From CAYMEV01 sp964389675 [NCBI: uncultured Candidatus Sumerlaeota bacterium] (GTDB lineage: Bacteria; CAYMEV01): DNA of 64,000 nt. Every line of letters starts with the position of its first letter. Within the stretch, counting starts at the first letter, position 1. The notes beneath the pieces are model-generated. The model saw nothing but the letters and a program-made list of their open reading frames with translations. It did no database searches and was not told the DNA's origin. Positions 26,961 through 36,361 of this stretch are shown piece after piece. The stretch is taken from positions 14,768 through 78,767 of the forward strand of contig CAYMEV010000020.1 in the NCBI GenBank assembly GCA_964389675.1, in the 5' to 3' direction. The position numbers were made by a program, and so were the translations under genes.

Positions 26961-28138
26961 CAGTAATAGTTGCAACAACTGGAAATGGAGCTGCTGCATA
27001 TGCCATGAAACAGATAGATCCTGATGTATGTGCCGCATATCCTATTACACCTTCCACTCAGGTCATGGAAGATTTCTCAGAATTCGTGCATGATGGCGTA
27101 GTTAAAACAAATCTTGTGACCGTTGAGAGTGAACACTCTGCCATGAGTGCATGTATCGGAGCTTCAGCAGCCGGCGGAAGGGTTATGAATGCAACGAGTG
27201 CAAACGGCCTGGCACTGATGTGGGAAATGCTTTATATTGCTTCCGGGATGAGGCTTCCTATTATATTGACCGTAGTCAACAGAGCTCTATCGGCTCCAAT
27301 TAATATCCATTGTGATCATTCCGATGCAATGGGTTCAAGGGATACGGGATGGATTCAGCTCTACAGCGAAAATGCACAGGAGGCTTATGACAATCTGATC
27401 CAGGCAGTCAGAATTGCTGAGCACCCGGATGTATTACTGCCCGTCATGGTGAATTTTGATGGATTTATAACAAGCCATAGCATTGAAAGGGTTGATTATC
27501 TCGAGGATAAAGAGGTAAGGAGGTTTATCGGCGAATATAAACCAAAGCTTCCTCTCCTTGATGTTGATAATCCAATTAGCATGGGCCTGCTGGCCCTTCA
27601 GGATTATTACATTGAATTTAAAAAGCAGCAGCAGGTTGCCATGAAAAATGCAAAGGGTGTGGTAATCAAGGTTGCTGAGGACTATAAGAAGCAGTTCAAA
27701 AGAGAATATGGCCTTTATGAGAAATATAATCTTGATCAGTCAGATATCGCCATAGTAGCATTAAACAGCTCAGCAGGAACAATAAAATACATGATTGACA
27801 GCTACAAGAACAAGGGAATCAATATAGGCCTTCTGAAACTGAGGCTCTTCCGTCCATTTCCAGTGGAAGAGATAATAGAAGAGCTAAAAGGCAAAAAGAT
27901 AGTATGTGTGCTTGACAGAAGCGACTCTTTTGGGGCGCAGTCAGGACCGGTCCTTGCTGAGATCAGGAGTGCTCTTTATAATACAAAGGAGCGTCCTGTC
28001 ATTTATGGCAAGATTTATGGCCTAGGTGGCAGAGATCTGGAAGAGGTTCATATAGATCAGATCTATAATGAAATGAATGATTTTCTGCAGTCAGGCAAAA
28101 TGCCGCCAGTCTGTGAATATATTACTCATAGGGAATAA
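26957..28138 (+). CDS. porA: Pyruvate:ferredoxin oxidoreductase, alpha subunit
   Basis: The alpha subunit (393 residues), containing the pyrimidine-binding TPP half and the substrate-contact region. AAYPITPSTQVMEDF, the ESEHSAMSACIGASAAG stretch, ATSANGLALMWEMLY and NIHCDHSDAMGSRD closely follow Thermotoga PorA as I remember it, favouring pyruvate over 2-oxoisovalerate. It is coupled to porD by a 4-base overlap and followed by porB after 17 bases. Confidence 0.95.
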   Translation: MTVIVATTGNGAAAYAMKQIDPDVCAAYPITPSTQVMEDFSEFVHDGVVKTNLVTVESEHSAMSACIGASAAGGRVMNATSANGLALMWEMLYIASGMRLPIILTVVNRALSAPINIHCDHSDAMGSRDTGWIQLYSENAQEAYDNLIQAVRIAEHPDVLLPVMVNFDGFITSHSIERVDYLEDKEVRRFIGEYKPKLPLLDVDNPISMGLLALQDYYIEFKKQQQVAMKNAKGVVIKVAEDYKKQFKREYGLYEKYNLDQSDIAIVALNSSAGTIKYMIDSYKNKGINIGLLKLRLFRPFPVEEIIEELKGKKIVCVLDRSDSFGAQSGPVLAEIRSALYNTKERPVIYGKIYGLGGRDLEEVHIDQIYNEMNDFLQSGKMPPVCEYITHRE

Positions 28139-28155
28139 GGAGGATAATTAAAGAA

Positions 28156-29085
28156 ATGGTTAGAGCAAAAGATTTACCAAACAGGAATAATTTGTTTACA
28201 TCCGGTCATAGATTATGTGCTGGCTGTCCTATCCCGATAATTGCTAAAATGCTTTTTATGGCTTCTGACTGGCCGCTTGTGATTGCCAATGCCACCGGAT
28301 GCCTGGAAGTTGCATCAACTATATACCCGTTTACTTCATGGAATACACCCTGGATACACAGTGCTTTTGAAAATGCAGCCGCCACTATTTCCGGAGTAGA
28401 GGCTATGTACCAGAGCCTCAAAAAGCAGGGAAAAATAAGCAAGGATATTAAATTTGTCGCTTTCGGCGGAGACGGAGGCTCTTATGATATAGGGGTCCAG
28501 TCCTTATCAGGGGCTATCGAAAGGGGGCATGATTTCCTCTATATATGCTATGATAACGGTGCTTATATGAATACGGGTATACAGAGAAGCGGCGCCACTC
28601 CATTCGGTGCAGCAACTACAACATCTCCAGCAGGCAAGGTTATACCTGGAAAACCTCAGAAGCGAAAAGACCTTACATTTATTGTTGCCGGTCACCATAT
28701 CCAGTACGCAGCGCAGGCTACTGTAAATAAATGGCAGGACCTGCATGATAAGCTTAGAAAAGCATTGGAACTGAAAGGGCCTGCCTTTATAAATGTATTG
28801 TCGCCATGTATCCCGGGATGGGGCTATCCTGAAGATAAGTCAGTGGAGATATCAAAATATGCTGTTGAAACCGCCCTGTGGCCACTTTATGAAATTGAGA
28901 AAGGCGTACTGAAAATCAACTACAGGCCAAAGGAGAAACTTCCTGTGACTGAGTTCACGAAGCTTCAGGCAAGATTCAGGCACCTTCACAAGGAATCAAA
29001 TAAGGCTGTTTTAGAAAGCCTTCAAGAACAGGTTGATGAATACTGGGATTTTCTGAATTCCGTTGATGGCAAACGGATAGTATAA
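28156..29085 (+). CDS. porB: Pyruvate:ferredoxin oxidoreductase, beta subunit
   Basis: The beta subunit (309 residues) binds TPP-Mg2+ and one 4Fe-4S cluster. CAGCP near residue 22 and NATGCLEV near 50 hold cluster cysteines. GGDGGSYDIG (about 101-110) is the TPP pyrophosphate motif, followed by YDNGAYMNTGIQRSG. The late Cys in NVLSPCIPGWGYP is also typical. It is the last gene of porGDAB, and a strong terminator follows. No acetate kinase or phosphotransacetylase is in the window. Confidence 0.95.
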   Translation: MVRAKDLPNRNNLFTSGHRLCAGCPIPIIAKMLFMASDWPLVIANATGCLEVASTIYPFTSWNTPWIHSAFENAAATISGVEAMYQSLKKQGKISKDIKFVAFGGDGGSYDIGVQSLSGAIERGHDFLYICYDNGAYMNTGIQRSGATPFGAATTTSPAGKVIPGKPQKRKDLTFIVAGHHIQYAAQATVNKWQDLHDKLRKALELKGPAFINVLSPCIPGWGYPEDKSVEISKYAVETALWPLYEIEKGVLKINYRPKEKLPVTEFTKLQARFRHLHKESNKAVLESLQEQVDEYWDFLNSVDGKRIV

Positions 29086-29097
29086 TGCAGTTAAACA

Positions 29098-29145
29098 GGC
29101 AGGGGCCTGGACAAAAAAGCCCCTGCCATTATATTAATTTTTTCG
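29098..29145 (+). terminator. Rho-independent terminator of porGDAB
   Basis: GGCAGGGGC (29098-29106) and GCCCCTGCC (29119-29127) pair perfectly over 9 bases with a 12-base loop. They are followed by ATTATATTAATTTTTT. It sits 13 bases after the porB stop, a textbook position. Confidence 0.9.
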
Positions 29146-29157
29146 TTATTTTTATAT

Positions 29158-31407
29158 ATGGCTGATGATGACCCTAAACAAACACCTGTATTAATAGTAT
29201 CTGATTCAAAAGCACTTCCCGGGATAATCTTATCAAAACTGCGGGATTTTGCAGATGTATCAGTTTTATCATTTGATGCATTCCTGCAAAGCTTTGATGA
29301 GAGTTGTAGGTACACTGATAATGCAATTTTAATTGATATTGCAGGCATTGACAGTGATATTGAAATATCCAGGTACAGATACGTTTTAAAAAATTCCATA
29401 TTAATAGCTATCATTTCAGATGTAAAGGAAGAGGATCCCCCTGATATTTTCAAAACAGTCTTTGATGAAATTATATATGGCGATGAGATAGGCCTGCACT
29501 TAAAAATTAGAATTGAAAAGGCAATTATAAACCATAAGCTGGTAAAGAATTCATATATTAAAAAGATATCAATACTGGAGAAATTCAACAGTATAATAAG
29601 CGACCTCAACAAGGAACTTCATATTGAAAAGCTGCTTTCAAAGTCAATAGACTCACTTAAAGGTATTTTAGGGGTTGAAAAAGCATCAATACTTCTCTTT
29701 GAGGATGAAGAGCTTATCGTAAAGGCATGTATAGGGCTTCCAGGCACTGTCAAAAGCGGATTCAAATCACTCAGGAAGGACAGCATCTCCTATTTTGTTG
29801 CAAAGAACAGGGAAAGCATAATAGTCAATGATATAGAGAAGGAAGACAGATTTAAATACCTCAAAAGCGGTACGGACTATAAAAAGAGCAGCTTTATAAG
29901 TACCCCCATAATGTTCTATGACACAGTTATAGGAGTAATAAACCTCAATGATAAGATAGGCAGGGATTTTACTGAAGACGACCTTGAGCTTTTGAAGGTT
30001 TTTGCGTCGCATTTGGCAATTAATATTGTAAATGCCCACCTCTTTCTTGATTTAAAGGATAAAGCTGCAACCCTTCTGCAGGTTAACAGGGAAAAGGACA
30101 AACTGAACAGGAAAATAAGCATGTTCAACGAAATACTGAAAAGCAGGATTGAAGAGGAGAAAGAAAAACTTAAAAGCGCTTACCAGGAGCTTTTAAATAG
30201 AGATGATATCCTGCAGAAAAAGATACTTGAGCTCATGTCCCTGAAAAAGGCCGGGAAAACTGCAATATCTGAATTGTTCAATCTGGAACTTGTTCTGGAT
30301 GTAATACTGAATATTGCACTCAGGGAAGTTGATGCACTCAGGGGAAGCATAGTAATTAAGGATAAAACAGGTGAACTCATTGTCAAGGCTGCTGCCGGAG
30401 AAGCAAAAGATATTGTAAACACAAGGGTCAGCAATGAGGACTCTGTTACTCATTATATACTGAAAAAAGGCGAATCTCTTCTTGTAACGGATATTGAAAA
30501 GGATCCCGTTTTTAAGAAAGCTGACATCACAGGAAAATATAATACCAAAAGCCTTCTGTCCCTCCCCTTGAAAGCTGGAGATCAGATATACGGAATAATG
30601 AATGTAAACAATAAGCACAATAAAAGACCATTTAACAGTGATGATCTTGATATTCTATCCGGCCTGGCAAATCAGGCTTCTATGGCTATTCATAATTTCT
30701 ATCTTTCTGAAAAATTAAGGGAAAGGGAATTATCCCTGCAGCAGGCTGAAAAAATGGCTGAGATTGGAAGCCTGGTTGTTGCTGTTGCACATGAGCTGAG
30801 AAATCCTTTAGGGATTCTAAGGACAAATATTGAATTTTTAAGGGAAATAACCGGAGACAACAAGGATATATTTGACAATATGGTTTCACAGATAAACAGG
30901 GCAAGGAGATTCATAAAAGACCTTATGCAGTTCGGAAAGCCTACAAACCTTAATTTTGTAAGCAGCAATATAATTGATGTCATGGAATTATCCATTAATC
31001 ACGCTATATCTGATTATAAGGGAATTGAGGATTTAAATATTGAAAGGGAATACTCTGATGGAATAATAAACCTGAACATCGATCCAATGAAAATTCAGCA
31101 GGTATTTATAAACCTGCTTATCAACTCTCTGGACGAGCTTAAATTTGTCAGTGACCCCAAAATTATAATCAGAATTTATCCAGAAGAATCTTATGTAAAT
31201 ATCGAAGTAGAGGATAATGGCAGCGGTGTATCCAATGATATAATGAATTACATATTCAATCCATTCTTCAGCTCAAAGAAAGGAGGAGGCGGAACAGGGC
31301 TGGGATTATCCATAGCAAAACGAATTATAGAAATGCACGGAGGCCAGATTAATCTTGACAGCAACAGAATGCAGGGTGCAAAATTCCATGTTCTTCTGCC
31401 TGTATAG
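29158..31407 (+). CDS. Orphan GAF-GAF sensor histidine kinase
   Basis: A 749-residue cytoplasmic kinase with no membrane helix. Residues 1-125 resemble a receiver domain (PVLIVSDSKALPGIIL, AILIDIAGID) but lack the usual acidic pair. Two GAF domains follow (about 150-300 and 370-515), separated by a coiled coil. The HisKA box VVAVAHELRNPLGIL has the phospho-acceptor at His545, and the ATPase domain shows FINLLINSLDEL, EDNGSGVS and GGGGTGLGLSIAKRIIEMHGG. GAF domains usually bind small ligands or sense redox state. No response regulator is adjacent. The ATG at 29158 lacks a ribosome site and lies 13 bases after the por terminator. Confidence 0.9.
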   Translation: MADDDPKQTPVLIVSDSKALPGIILSKLRDFADVSVLSFDAFLQSFDESCRYTDNAILIDIAGIDSDIEISRYRYVLKNSILIAIISDVKEEDPPDIFKTVFDEIIYGDEIGLHLKIRIEKAIINHKLVKNSYIKKISILEKFNSIISDLNKELHIEKLLSKSIDSLKGILGVEKASILLFEDEELIVKACIGLPGTVKSGFKSLRKDSISYFVAKNRESIIVNDIEKEDRFKYLKSGTDYKKSSFISTPIMFYDTVIGVINLNDKIGRDFTEDDLELLKVFASHLAINIVNAHLFLDLKDKAATLLQVNREKDKLNRKISMFNEILKSRIEEEKEKLKSAYQELLNRDDILQKKILELMSLKKAGKTAISELFNLELVLDVILNIALREVDALRGSIVIKDKTGELIVKAAAGEAKDIVNTRVSNEDSVTHYILKKGESLLVTDIEKDPVFKKADITGKYNTKSLLSLPLKAGDQIYGIMNVNNKHNKRPFNSDDLDILSGLANQASMAIHNFYLSEKLRERELSLQQAEKMAEIGSLVVAVAHELRNPLGILRTNIEFLREITGDNKDIFDNMVSQINRARRFIKDLMQFGKPTNLNFVSSNIIDVMELSINHAISDYKGIEDLNIEREYSDGIINLNIDPMKIQQVFINLLINSLDELKFVSDPKIIIRIYPEESYVNIEVEDNGSGVSNDIMNYIFNPFFSSKKGGGGTGLGLSIAKRIIEMHGGQINLDSNRMQGAKFHVLLPV

Positions 31408-31452
31408 TCTCATGTTTTCGAAATATAATCAAAAATTTGAAAGGAGTTCGAA

Positions 31453-31935
31453 ATGAAGATTGCAATTAAATCCTCTCTCTTACTTGTCGTTTTATTAATG
31501 GTGTCTTTGGATATTTCTGCCGAAAAGATACAGATAAATGATTTTTCTGGCCTTTACAAAGCGCTTACAAACGGTGAAAGTGTAAGGGTGGTCATTCATT
31601 ATGGGAAGACAAGGCTTATATCTGATAATGAAGAGATTAACTCACCCGATGCAATTGGCGGGATGAATCTTGAAACGTTTGAGTATTTTCCAAAAATGAG
31701 CATTAATAACCCGAAAGCAATGATTGTATCATCTGAGTCGGTCCTGATCGCTCATTTCAGAAGTGGCTATGTTTATAATTATGTCAGGATCAGATTTTAT
31801 GAGGATAATGGGGTCCAGATTACGGCAAGATACCTTACAGTAGATGGATATGAAGAGGTTATGGATGAGAAATTCTATGGAAAGATAAATGACTCAAAGA
31901 ACGGTGAAGGCGTTTACCTATACCTGCACAAGTAA
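31453..31935 (+). CDS. Secreted VirK-like protein
   Basis: A 160-residue protein with a clear signal peptide (MKIAIKSSLLLVVLLMVSLDISA, cleavage expected before EKIQ) and an AAAGGAG ribosome site. The mature part, DFSGLYKALTNGESVRVVI near the start and a Gly-Gly turn in DAIGGMNLETF, recalls the VirK family of periplasmic proteins, whose biochemical role is unclear. The similarity is weak by eye, so this could equally be an unrelated small periplasmic protein. It follows the histidine kinase by 45 bases, and its last 18 bases overlap the convergent lipid kinase gene. Confidence 0.6.
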   Translation: MKIAIKSSLLLVVLLMVSLDISAEKIQINDFSGLYKALTNGESVRVVIHYGKTRLISDNEEINSPDAIGGMNLETFEYFPKMSINNPKAMIVSSESVLIAHFRSGYVYNYVRIRFYEDNGVQITARYLTVDGYEEVMDEKFYGKINDSKNGEGVYLYLHK

Positions 31936-32505
31936 TTTTTGAAGAATTATCAGGTACATGCCTGAAACAGGAGGAAGAATCAGATTATCATCAAGAGGGG
32001 GCTTTATGAACAATTCCGTAAGAGCGCATAATAAAGCGCCGGCCAGAGCTGTCTTAAGATCATAGAATAATAGAATAATTAATCCTGCTGATATAAAGAA
32101 AGATAAAGACCCCTCCAGAGTTTTTTTGCCTATTTTGATAATGCCGTATTTTGACCCGACAAGACATGCAATCGGGTCAGCAATGCTAAGAACAAACATT
32201 GCAGCTATTGCAGTTGTTTTATCGTAATAAAGAACAGTGATAAAACAACCAAGTATTAGTGTAATTGAAGAGTTTATCCTGTCTTTTTCGTCCTTTTTAA
32301 AAAGCCTGGCAAGGTGCTTATAAACAAAATCTGCAAAACTTTTGTTTAGAAGCCTGTAGTATTCAAAGACAAGCCCAAGAAGAAGAAAAGGGAACAGGAT
32401 CATAATGGCCTCTGGTTTTGTGAGCCCGGAATACAGGTATACCAGAGGTATTATTGAGCCTGCAGTTATATGAAAAAGCTTTCTTGAGTTCAGGTCATTA
32501 TGCAT
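31918..32505 (-). CDS. CTP-dependent dolichol/diacylglycerol kinase-like membrane protein
   Basis: A 195-residue protein with about six membrane helices. The core SIADPIACLVGSKYG followed by KIGKKTLEGSLSFF matches the Sec59/Dgk1/VTE5 group of CTP-dependent polyprenol or diacylglycerol kinases, which are related to phosphatidate cytidylyltransferase. In bacteria the substrate is usually unknown; polyprenol or phytol salvage or lipid recycling is likely. It lies 20 bases downstream of the glutamine synthetase gene, probably in one unit with it. Confidence 0.82.
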   Translation of the reverse strand: MHNDLNSRKLFHITAGSIIPLVYLYSGLTKPEAIMILFPFLLLGLVFEYYRLLNKSFADFVYKHLARLFKKDEKDRINSSITLILGCFITVLYYDKTTAIAAMFVLSIADPIACLVGSKYGIIKIGKKTLEGSLSFFISAGLIILLFYDLKTALAGALLCALTELFIKPPLDDNLILPPVSGMYLIILQKLLVQV

Positions 32506-32525
32506 AATAAACAGGAGCCCCGGCC

Positions 32526-34658
32526 TTACTGAATTCCAAAAAACATATCAGAGTATTTTGAAAGAGGCCATAATTCGTAATCCAGCCTTTCTTCAAGTTT
32601 CGAAATTATATCCCTGGCGTCAGCGATTACTCTGCTGACCTTATCAGCGTAGAAATACGGCTTATCATGATATTCAAGGTCCTTGATCTTCTCATTGATA
32701 TTATCAAGTGTTTTAAGTATTTTAAGCAATTCCGTCAATTTATATGATATCCTGGAAAGATAATCCTTCTGGACTCTCATTGTATCTTCCTCGATTTGAT
32801 CGCATTTGTCTGCGGCCTTTATCGATTTTGCCAGAATGTGCTGGTATTTGAAGACAGCTGGTATTATATTGGTCCTTATCATGTCTCTTGCTATCCTGAT
32901 TTCTGTTTCTATTGTATCTATATAGATATTCTGCTTTACATTGTATCTTGCCCTGATCTCGGTCTCTTTCAATACATTGTATCTTGAAAAAAGATCAATA
33001 TTTTTATCTGAAATCATCTTATCGAGGGCATAGGGTGTTGAGGCGGCGACAAACAAACCTCTTTCTTCTGCAGCATCCTGCCATTCTTTTTCATAGGTAT
33101 TGCCATTATAAATTACAGATTTATGCCTGCTGTAATTATCCTTTATGATCTCTGCTGCTGATTTATAGATATCATCACTGCTCTGCAGCGAGTCTTTAAG
33201 CTTTTTATATATATAATCTACTGAATCTGCCATAATCATGTTTATAACAGTATTGGGAAAGGCAATTGACTGAGAGGCCCCAGCCATTCGGAATTCAAAC
33301 TTATTCCCTGTGAATGCAACAGGTGATGTCCTGTTCCTGTCCGTATTATCCTTCTTTATATATGTCAGGAACCTCAGGCCGTCAATAATGGTATTTTCTT
33401 TAGCCCCCAGCTTTGTTGCATTGTCTGACATGCTGTCAATATTTTCAAACACATCTGTCAGTTCATTTCCCAGATAAAGGGAAATGACACTGGGAGGCGC
33501 TTCATGGGCACCCAGCCTTCTGTCGTTTCCCGCACACGCAAATACTGATCTGAGAAGGTCATTATAAAGATGGATGCCCCTGATAAAACCGGAGATAAAG
33601 AGTAATGAGACGACGGCATTTTTTCCGTGAGAAGGTATATCAAAGATATTTACATCCGAATCGGTCACCAGAGACCAGTTTATATGCTTTCCGCTTCCAT
33701 TTACCCCGAAAAAGGGTTTTTCATGAAAGAGGGCGATAAGATCATATTTTGGTGCATGCCTTCTTAAGACCTCCATTATAAGCTGATTATGGTCAGATGA
33801 AATATTGCAGTGCTCTGGAAGCACAGCAAGCTCAAACTGGTTTGGAGCGACTTCATTATGCCGTGTTTTTATCGGAACTCCCAGCTTAATAAGGGTTTCT
33901 TCGGTATCCTGCATGAAGGACAATATATTTTCTTTGATAGAACCAAAATAATGGTCCTGAAATTTCTGTCCTCTGGGGCATTTGGCGCCGAACAGCGAAT
34001 AGCCAAGTACATTCAGGTCCAGCCTGTCTTTAATATATTCCTTGGGTATGAGAAAATATTCCTGCTCAGGGCCAATGAGTGGAGAGACAAAACCTGCATC
34101 TATATCAAAAAGCTTGAGAAGATTTGTGCTAAGCTCGGAAAGAACCTTGATTGAACGCAGAAGCGGTGTTTTCTTATCCAGTACATCTCCTGTATAGCTT
34201 ATGAATATGCTCGGGATAAAGAGAGTCTTTGACCTGCCGGATTCCATAATAAATGATGGCGATGATGGGTCCCATACGCTGTAACCTCTTGCTTCAAATG
34301 TGGACCTTATACCCCCGTGCGGGAATGAGGATGCATCAGGTTCCCCCTGGATCAGTTCTGCAGCAGAAAATTCCTCTATTATTTTTTTCTTTGAAAAGCT
34401 TTTTACCTGCAGAAATGTGTTGTGCTTTTCTGCTGTCAGCCCTGTCAGGGGCTGGAACCAGTGTGTATAATGTGTACAGCCCCTGGAAATTGCCCATCTT
34501 TTCATTTCAAGTGCAATTAATTCAGCAGTTTCAGCATTGATCGGGAGATTGTTTATAAAAAAGTTCTGCAGCTTTTCTCCGATCGCTGAAGGCAGATTGC
34601 TTATATCAAATGTCTGTGACCCGAAATCACTGAGATAGTTGGATCGTATGTTTACCAT
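32526..34658 (-). CDS. glnN: Glutamine synthetase type III
   Basis: A 710-residue GSIII, much longer than GSI (about 470), typical of Bacteroides, spirochaetes and cyanobacteria. It makes glutamine from glutamate, ammonia and ATP. Visible motifs are GPEQEYFLIPKEY, RHNEVAPNQFELAV, GVNGSGKHINWSL (ATP/ammonia site), RTSPVAFTGNKFEFRM and a C-terminal helical extension. AAGGAAA lies upstream of the ATG at 34658. It is encoded between the SHMT gene (29 bases upstream) and the lipid kinase. No GlnB or GlnR gene is near. Confidence 0.95.
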   Translation of the reverse strand: MVNIRSNYLSDFGSQTFDISNLPSAIGEKLQNFFINNLPINAETAELIALEMKRWAISRGCTHYTHWFQPLTGLTAEKHNTFLQVKSFSKKKIIEEFSAAELIQGEPDASSFPHGGIRSTFEARGYSVWDPSSPSFIMESGRSKTLFIPSIFISYTGDVLDKKTPLLRSIKVLSELSTNLLKLFDIDAGFVSPLIGPEQEYFLIPKEYIKDRLDLNVLGYSLFGAKCPRGQKFQDHYFGSIKENILSFMQDTEETLIKLGVPIKTRHNEVAPNQFELAVLPEHCNISSDHNQLIMEVLRRHAPKYDLIALFHEKPFFGVNGSGKHINWSLVTDSDVNIFDIPSHGKNAVVSLLFISGFIRGIHLYNDLLRSVFACAGNDRRLGAHEAPPSVISLYLGNELTDVFENIDSMSDNATKLGAKENTIIDGLRFLTYIKKDNTDRNRTSPVAFTGNKFEFRMAGASQSIAFPNTVINMIMADSVDYIYKKLKDSLQSSDDIYKSAAEIIKDNYSRHKSVIYNGNTYEKEWQDAAEERGLFVAASTPYALDKMISDKNIDLFSRYNVLKETEIRARYNVKQNIYIDTIETEIRIARDMIRTNIIPAVFKYQHILAKSIKAADKCDQIEEDTMRVQKDYLSRISYKLTELLKILKTLDNINEKIKDLEYHDKPYFYADKVSRVIADARDIISKLEERLDYELWPLSKYSDMFFGIQ

Positions 34659-34686
34659 CTTAATTTCCTTTAATATACTGTTCTTA

Positions 34687-36135
34687 TTATCCGAATATCA
34701 GGTCAAAATCCTTCTCATAGGGTATTACATTTTCCATTACATTTTTCAGTATGCTGGCATGCATTTCCTTATCAAATACATATCTCATTTCCAGAAAATC
34801 TTTTCTGAATTTTGAGACCTCGTTTTTAATATTATTTTTGTTCTTTATGATATCTGCAATAAATCCAGCAATCTGGTGAAATTCCTTTTTCCCCATTCCG
34901 AATCTTGTCATTTCAGATACCCCCATTCTGATTCCGCTTGGATTAAGGAATGATTCATCAGAAGGAAGAGCCTGGTAATTTGTGATAATATTGCTGTCCT
35001 CGAGCAATGCTGCTAATTCTTTGCCATCTCCGTACTCTTTTGTATTTATAACAACCTGGTGGGTCTTTGTATATCCATATTCTTTTCCTCCCTCGCATCT
35101 TATTCCAAAATCCTCAAGGCTCTGTGCAAAGGATCCTGCATTCTCAACAACTGTTTTCTGGTATTCATCCTTGAATGCATTCATCTCATATGTAGCCATA
35201 AGCATGCCTACCAGAGTCCCGAGGTGGTGATTGCTCAATGATCCGGGAAAAGCCCTTGAATTAATGTCTGAAAAGAATTTATCCAGCTTGCCGTCCTGGT
35301 TTGAAACAGCGACTATTCCCCTCTGCGGGCCGAAGAATGTTTTGTGTGTTGAACCTGTAATTACATCTGCTCCTTCTTTCAATGGATTCTGAAAATAATC
35401 TCCTATAATTCCCATAACATGGGCAGCGTCATACATTATTACGGTATTCAGGCCAAGATTATCTATGCAGTCCTTTGCCTTTCTTACAGGCTCAGGATGC
35501 AGAAACATGCTTTTGCCGAAAACCATCAGGGGGGGCTTGTGCTCTTCAATAAGATTGCACATTATTTCAGCATCAATCATATAAGGATTGTCTTTACGCA
35601 GGGGAAAGTTTATCACATGGTCACTCTCAACCATATTAAAGAGTGCTCCAAATGGCTGTGCACTAAGATGACCGCCATAAGTCAGCTCATTGTTCATAAC
35701 ACAAAGCATTCTCCCGCAATCGGATAATCCCTGTTTTGCCTTGTCTCTGTTCAGGTTTTTAACCATAGCCTTAAACACGATTTCATTTGCCTGCTGGCCG
35801 CTTATTGGCCTGGATTCAACATGGGTTGCACCGGCATATTTTGCAAATTCCCTGTTTATTTCAAGTTCGATGAAGTTAATAAAATCTGTACCCTGATAAT
35901 AGAATATATCTGTGCCCTTGAGTGCCCTTGAGTTTTCAAGTGCCTTTCTTTCCTTTTTCAGGGCCTTTTTATGCTCTGCATACCTGCCTGCCGCATCTGA
36001 TATTTCACAAAATTTTACAAATGTTGAAGGTGTGTTTTCAGAGGGGATAAGGTTTATACAGTTTTTCTGCCTCCAGCTGGTATTTTCTGTAACCATGTTA
36101 AGCAGTTCGGATACCTTTTTGATATATTCTTCCAT
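34687..36135 (-). CDS. glyA: Serine hydroxymethyltransferase
   Basis: A PLP enzyme that interconverts serine and glycine and charges tetrahydrofolate with a one-carbon unit. NLIPSENTPS (about 26-35), ESRPISGQQANE, MYDAAHVMG and GSTHKTFFGPQRG (PLP Lys265) are diagnostic. At 482 residues it is longer than the usual 415-430, with extra residues at the N-terminus and in the C-terminal domain, as in some spirochaetal or archaeal forms. GGAGA lies upstream of the ATG. Glycine, serine and glutamine metabolism are thus linked in this minus-strand unit. Confidence 0.93.
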   Translation of the reverse strand: MEEYIKKVSELLNMVTENTSWRQKNCINLIPSENTPSTFVKFCEISDAAGRYAEHKKALKKERKALENSRALKGTDIFYYQGTDFINFIELEINREFAKYAGATHVESRPISGQQANEIVFKAMVKNLNRDKAKQGLSDCGRMLCVMNNELTYGGHLSAQPFGALFNMVESDHVINFPLRKDNPYMIDAEIMCNLIEEHKPPLMVFGKSMFLHPEPVRKAKDCIDNLGLNTVIMYDAAHVMGIIGDYFQNPLKEGADVITGSTHKTFFGPQRGIVAVSNQDGKLDKFFSDINSRAFPGSLSNHHLGTLVGMLMATYEMNAFKDEYQKTVVENAGSFAQSLEDFGIRCEGGKEYGYTKTHQVVINTKEYGDGKELAALLEDSNIITNYQALPSDESFLNPSGIRMGVSEMTRFGMGKKEFHQIAGFIADIIKNKNNIKNEVSKFRKDFLEMRYVFDKEMHASILKNVMENVIPYEKDFDLIFG

Positions 36136-36302
36136 TATATAATCTCCTTACATATTTTTTCTAAAGATCTTACTATTAATTCTTAATCTTTTATAGGAGA
36201 ATTGTCAAATATATAAAGTTATATTAATTGATGATTATCTTATAAATGAAGAATTGGAGGGTCTTTTAAAAAGGCAGGGAACAACAATCATTATAAAAAA
36301 TT

Positions 36303-36329
36303 TTGACATATATTATGAATTAATATAAT
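36303..36329 (+). promoter_or_regulatory. Candidate promoter of the tryptophanase gene
   Basis: TTGACA (36303-36308) and TATAAT (36324-36329) are both perfect consensus hexamers, but the spacer is 15 bases, shorter than the optimal 17. It lies 33 bases before the ATG at 36362. I saw no tnaC-like leader peptide with Trp codons in the short region between. Confidence 0.6.
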
Positions 36330-36361
36330 CTTTCTTTATCATTTACTACAGGAGATTATTG

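Noticed and set aside
36136-36361. TnaC-like leader peptide upstream of tryptophanase
   Set aside because: No short frame with a Trp codon and ribosome site was found between the candidate promoter and the start.
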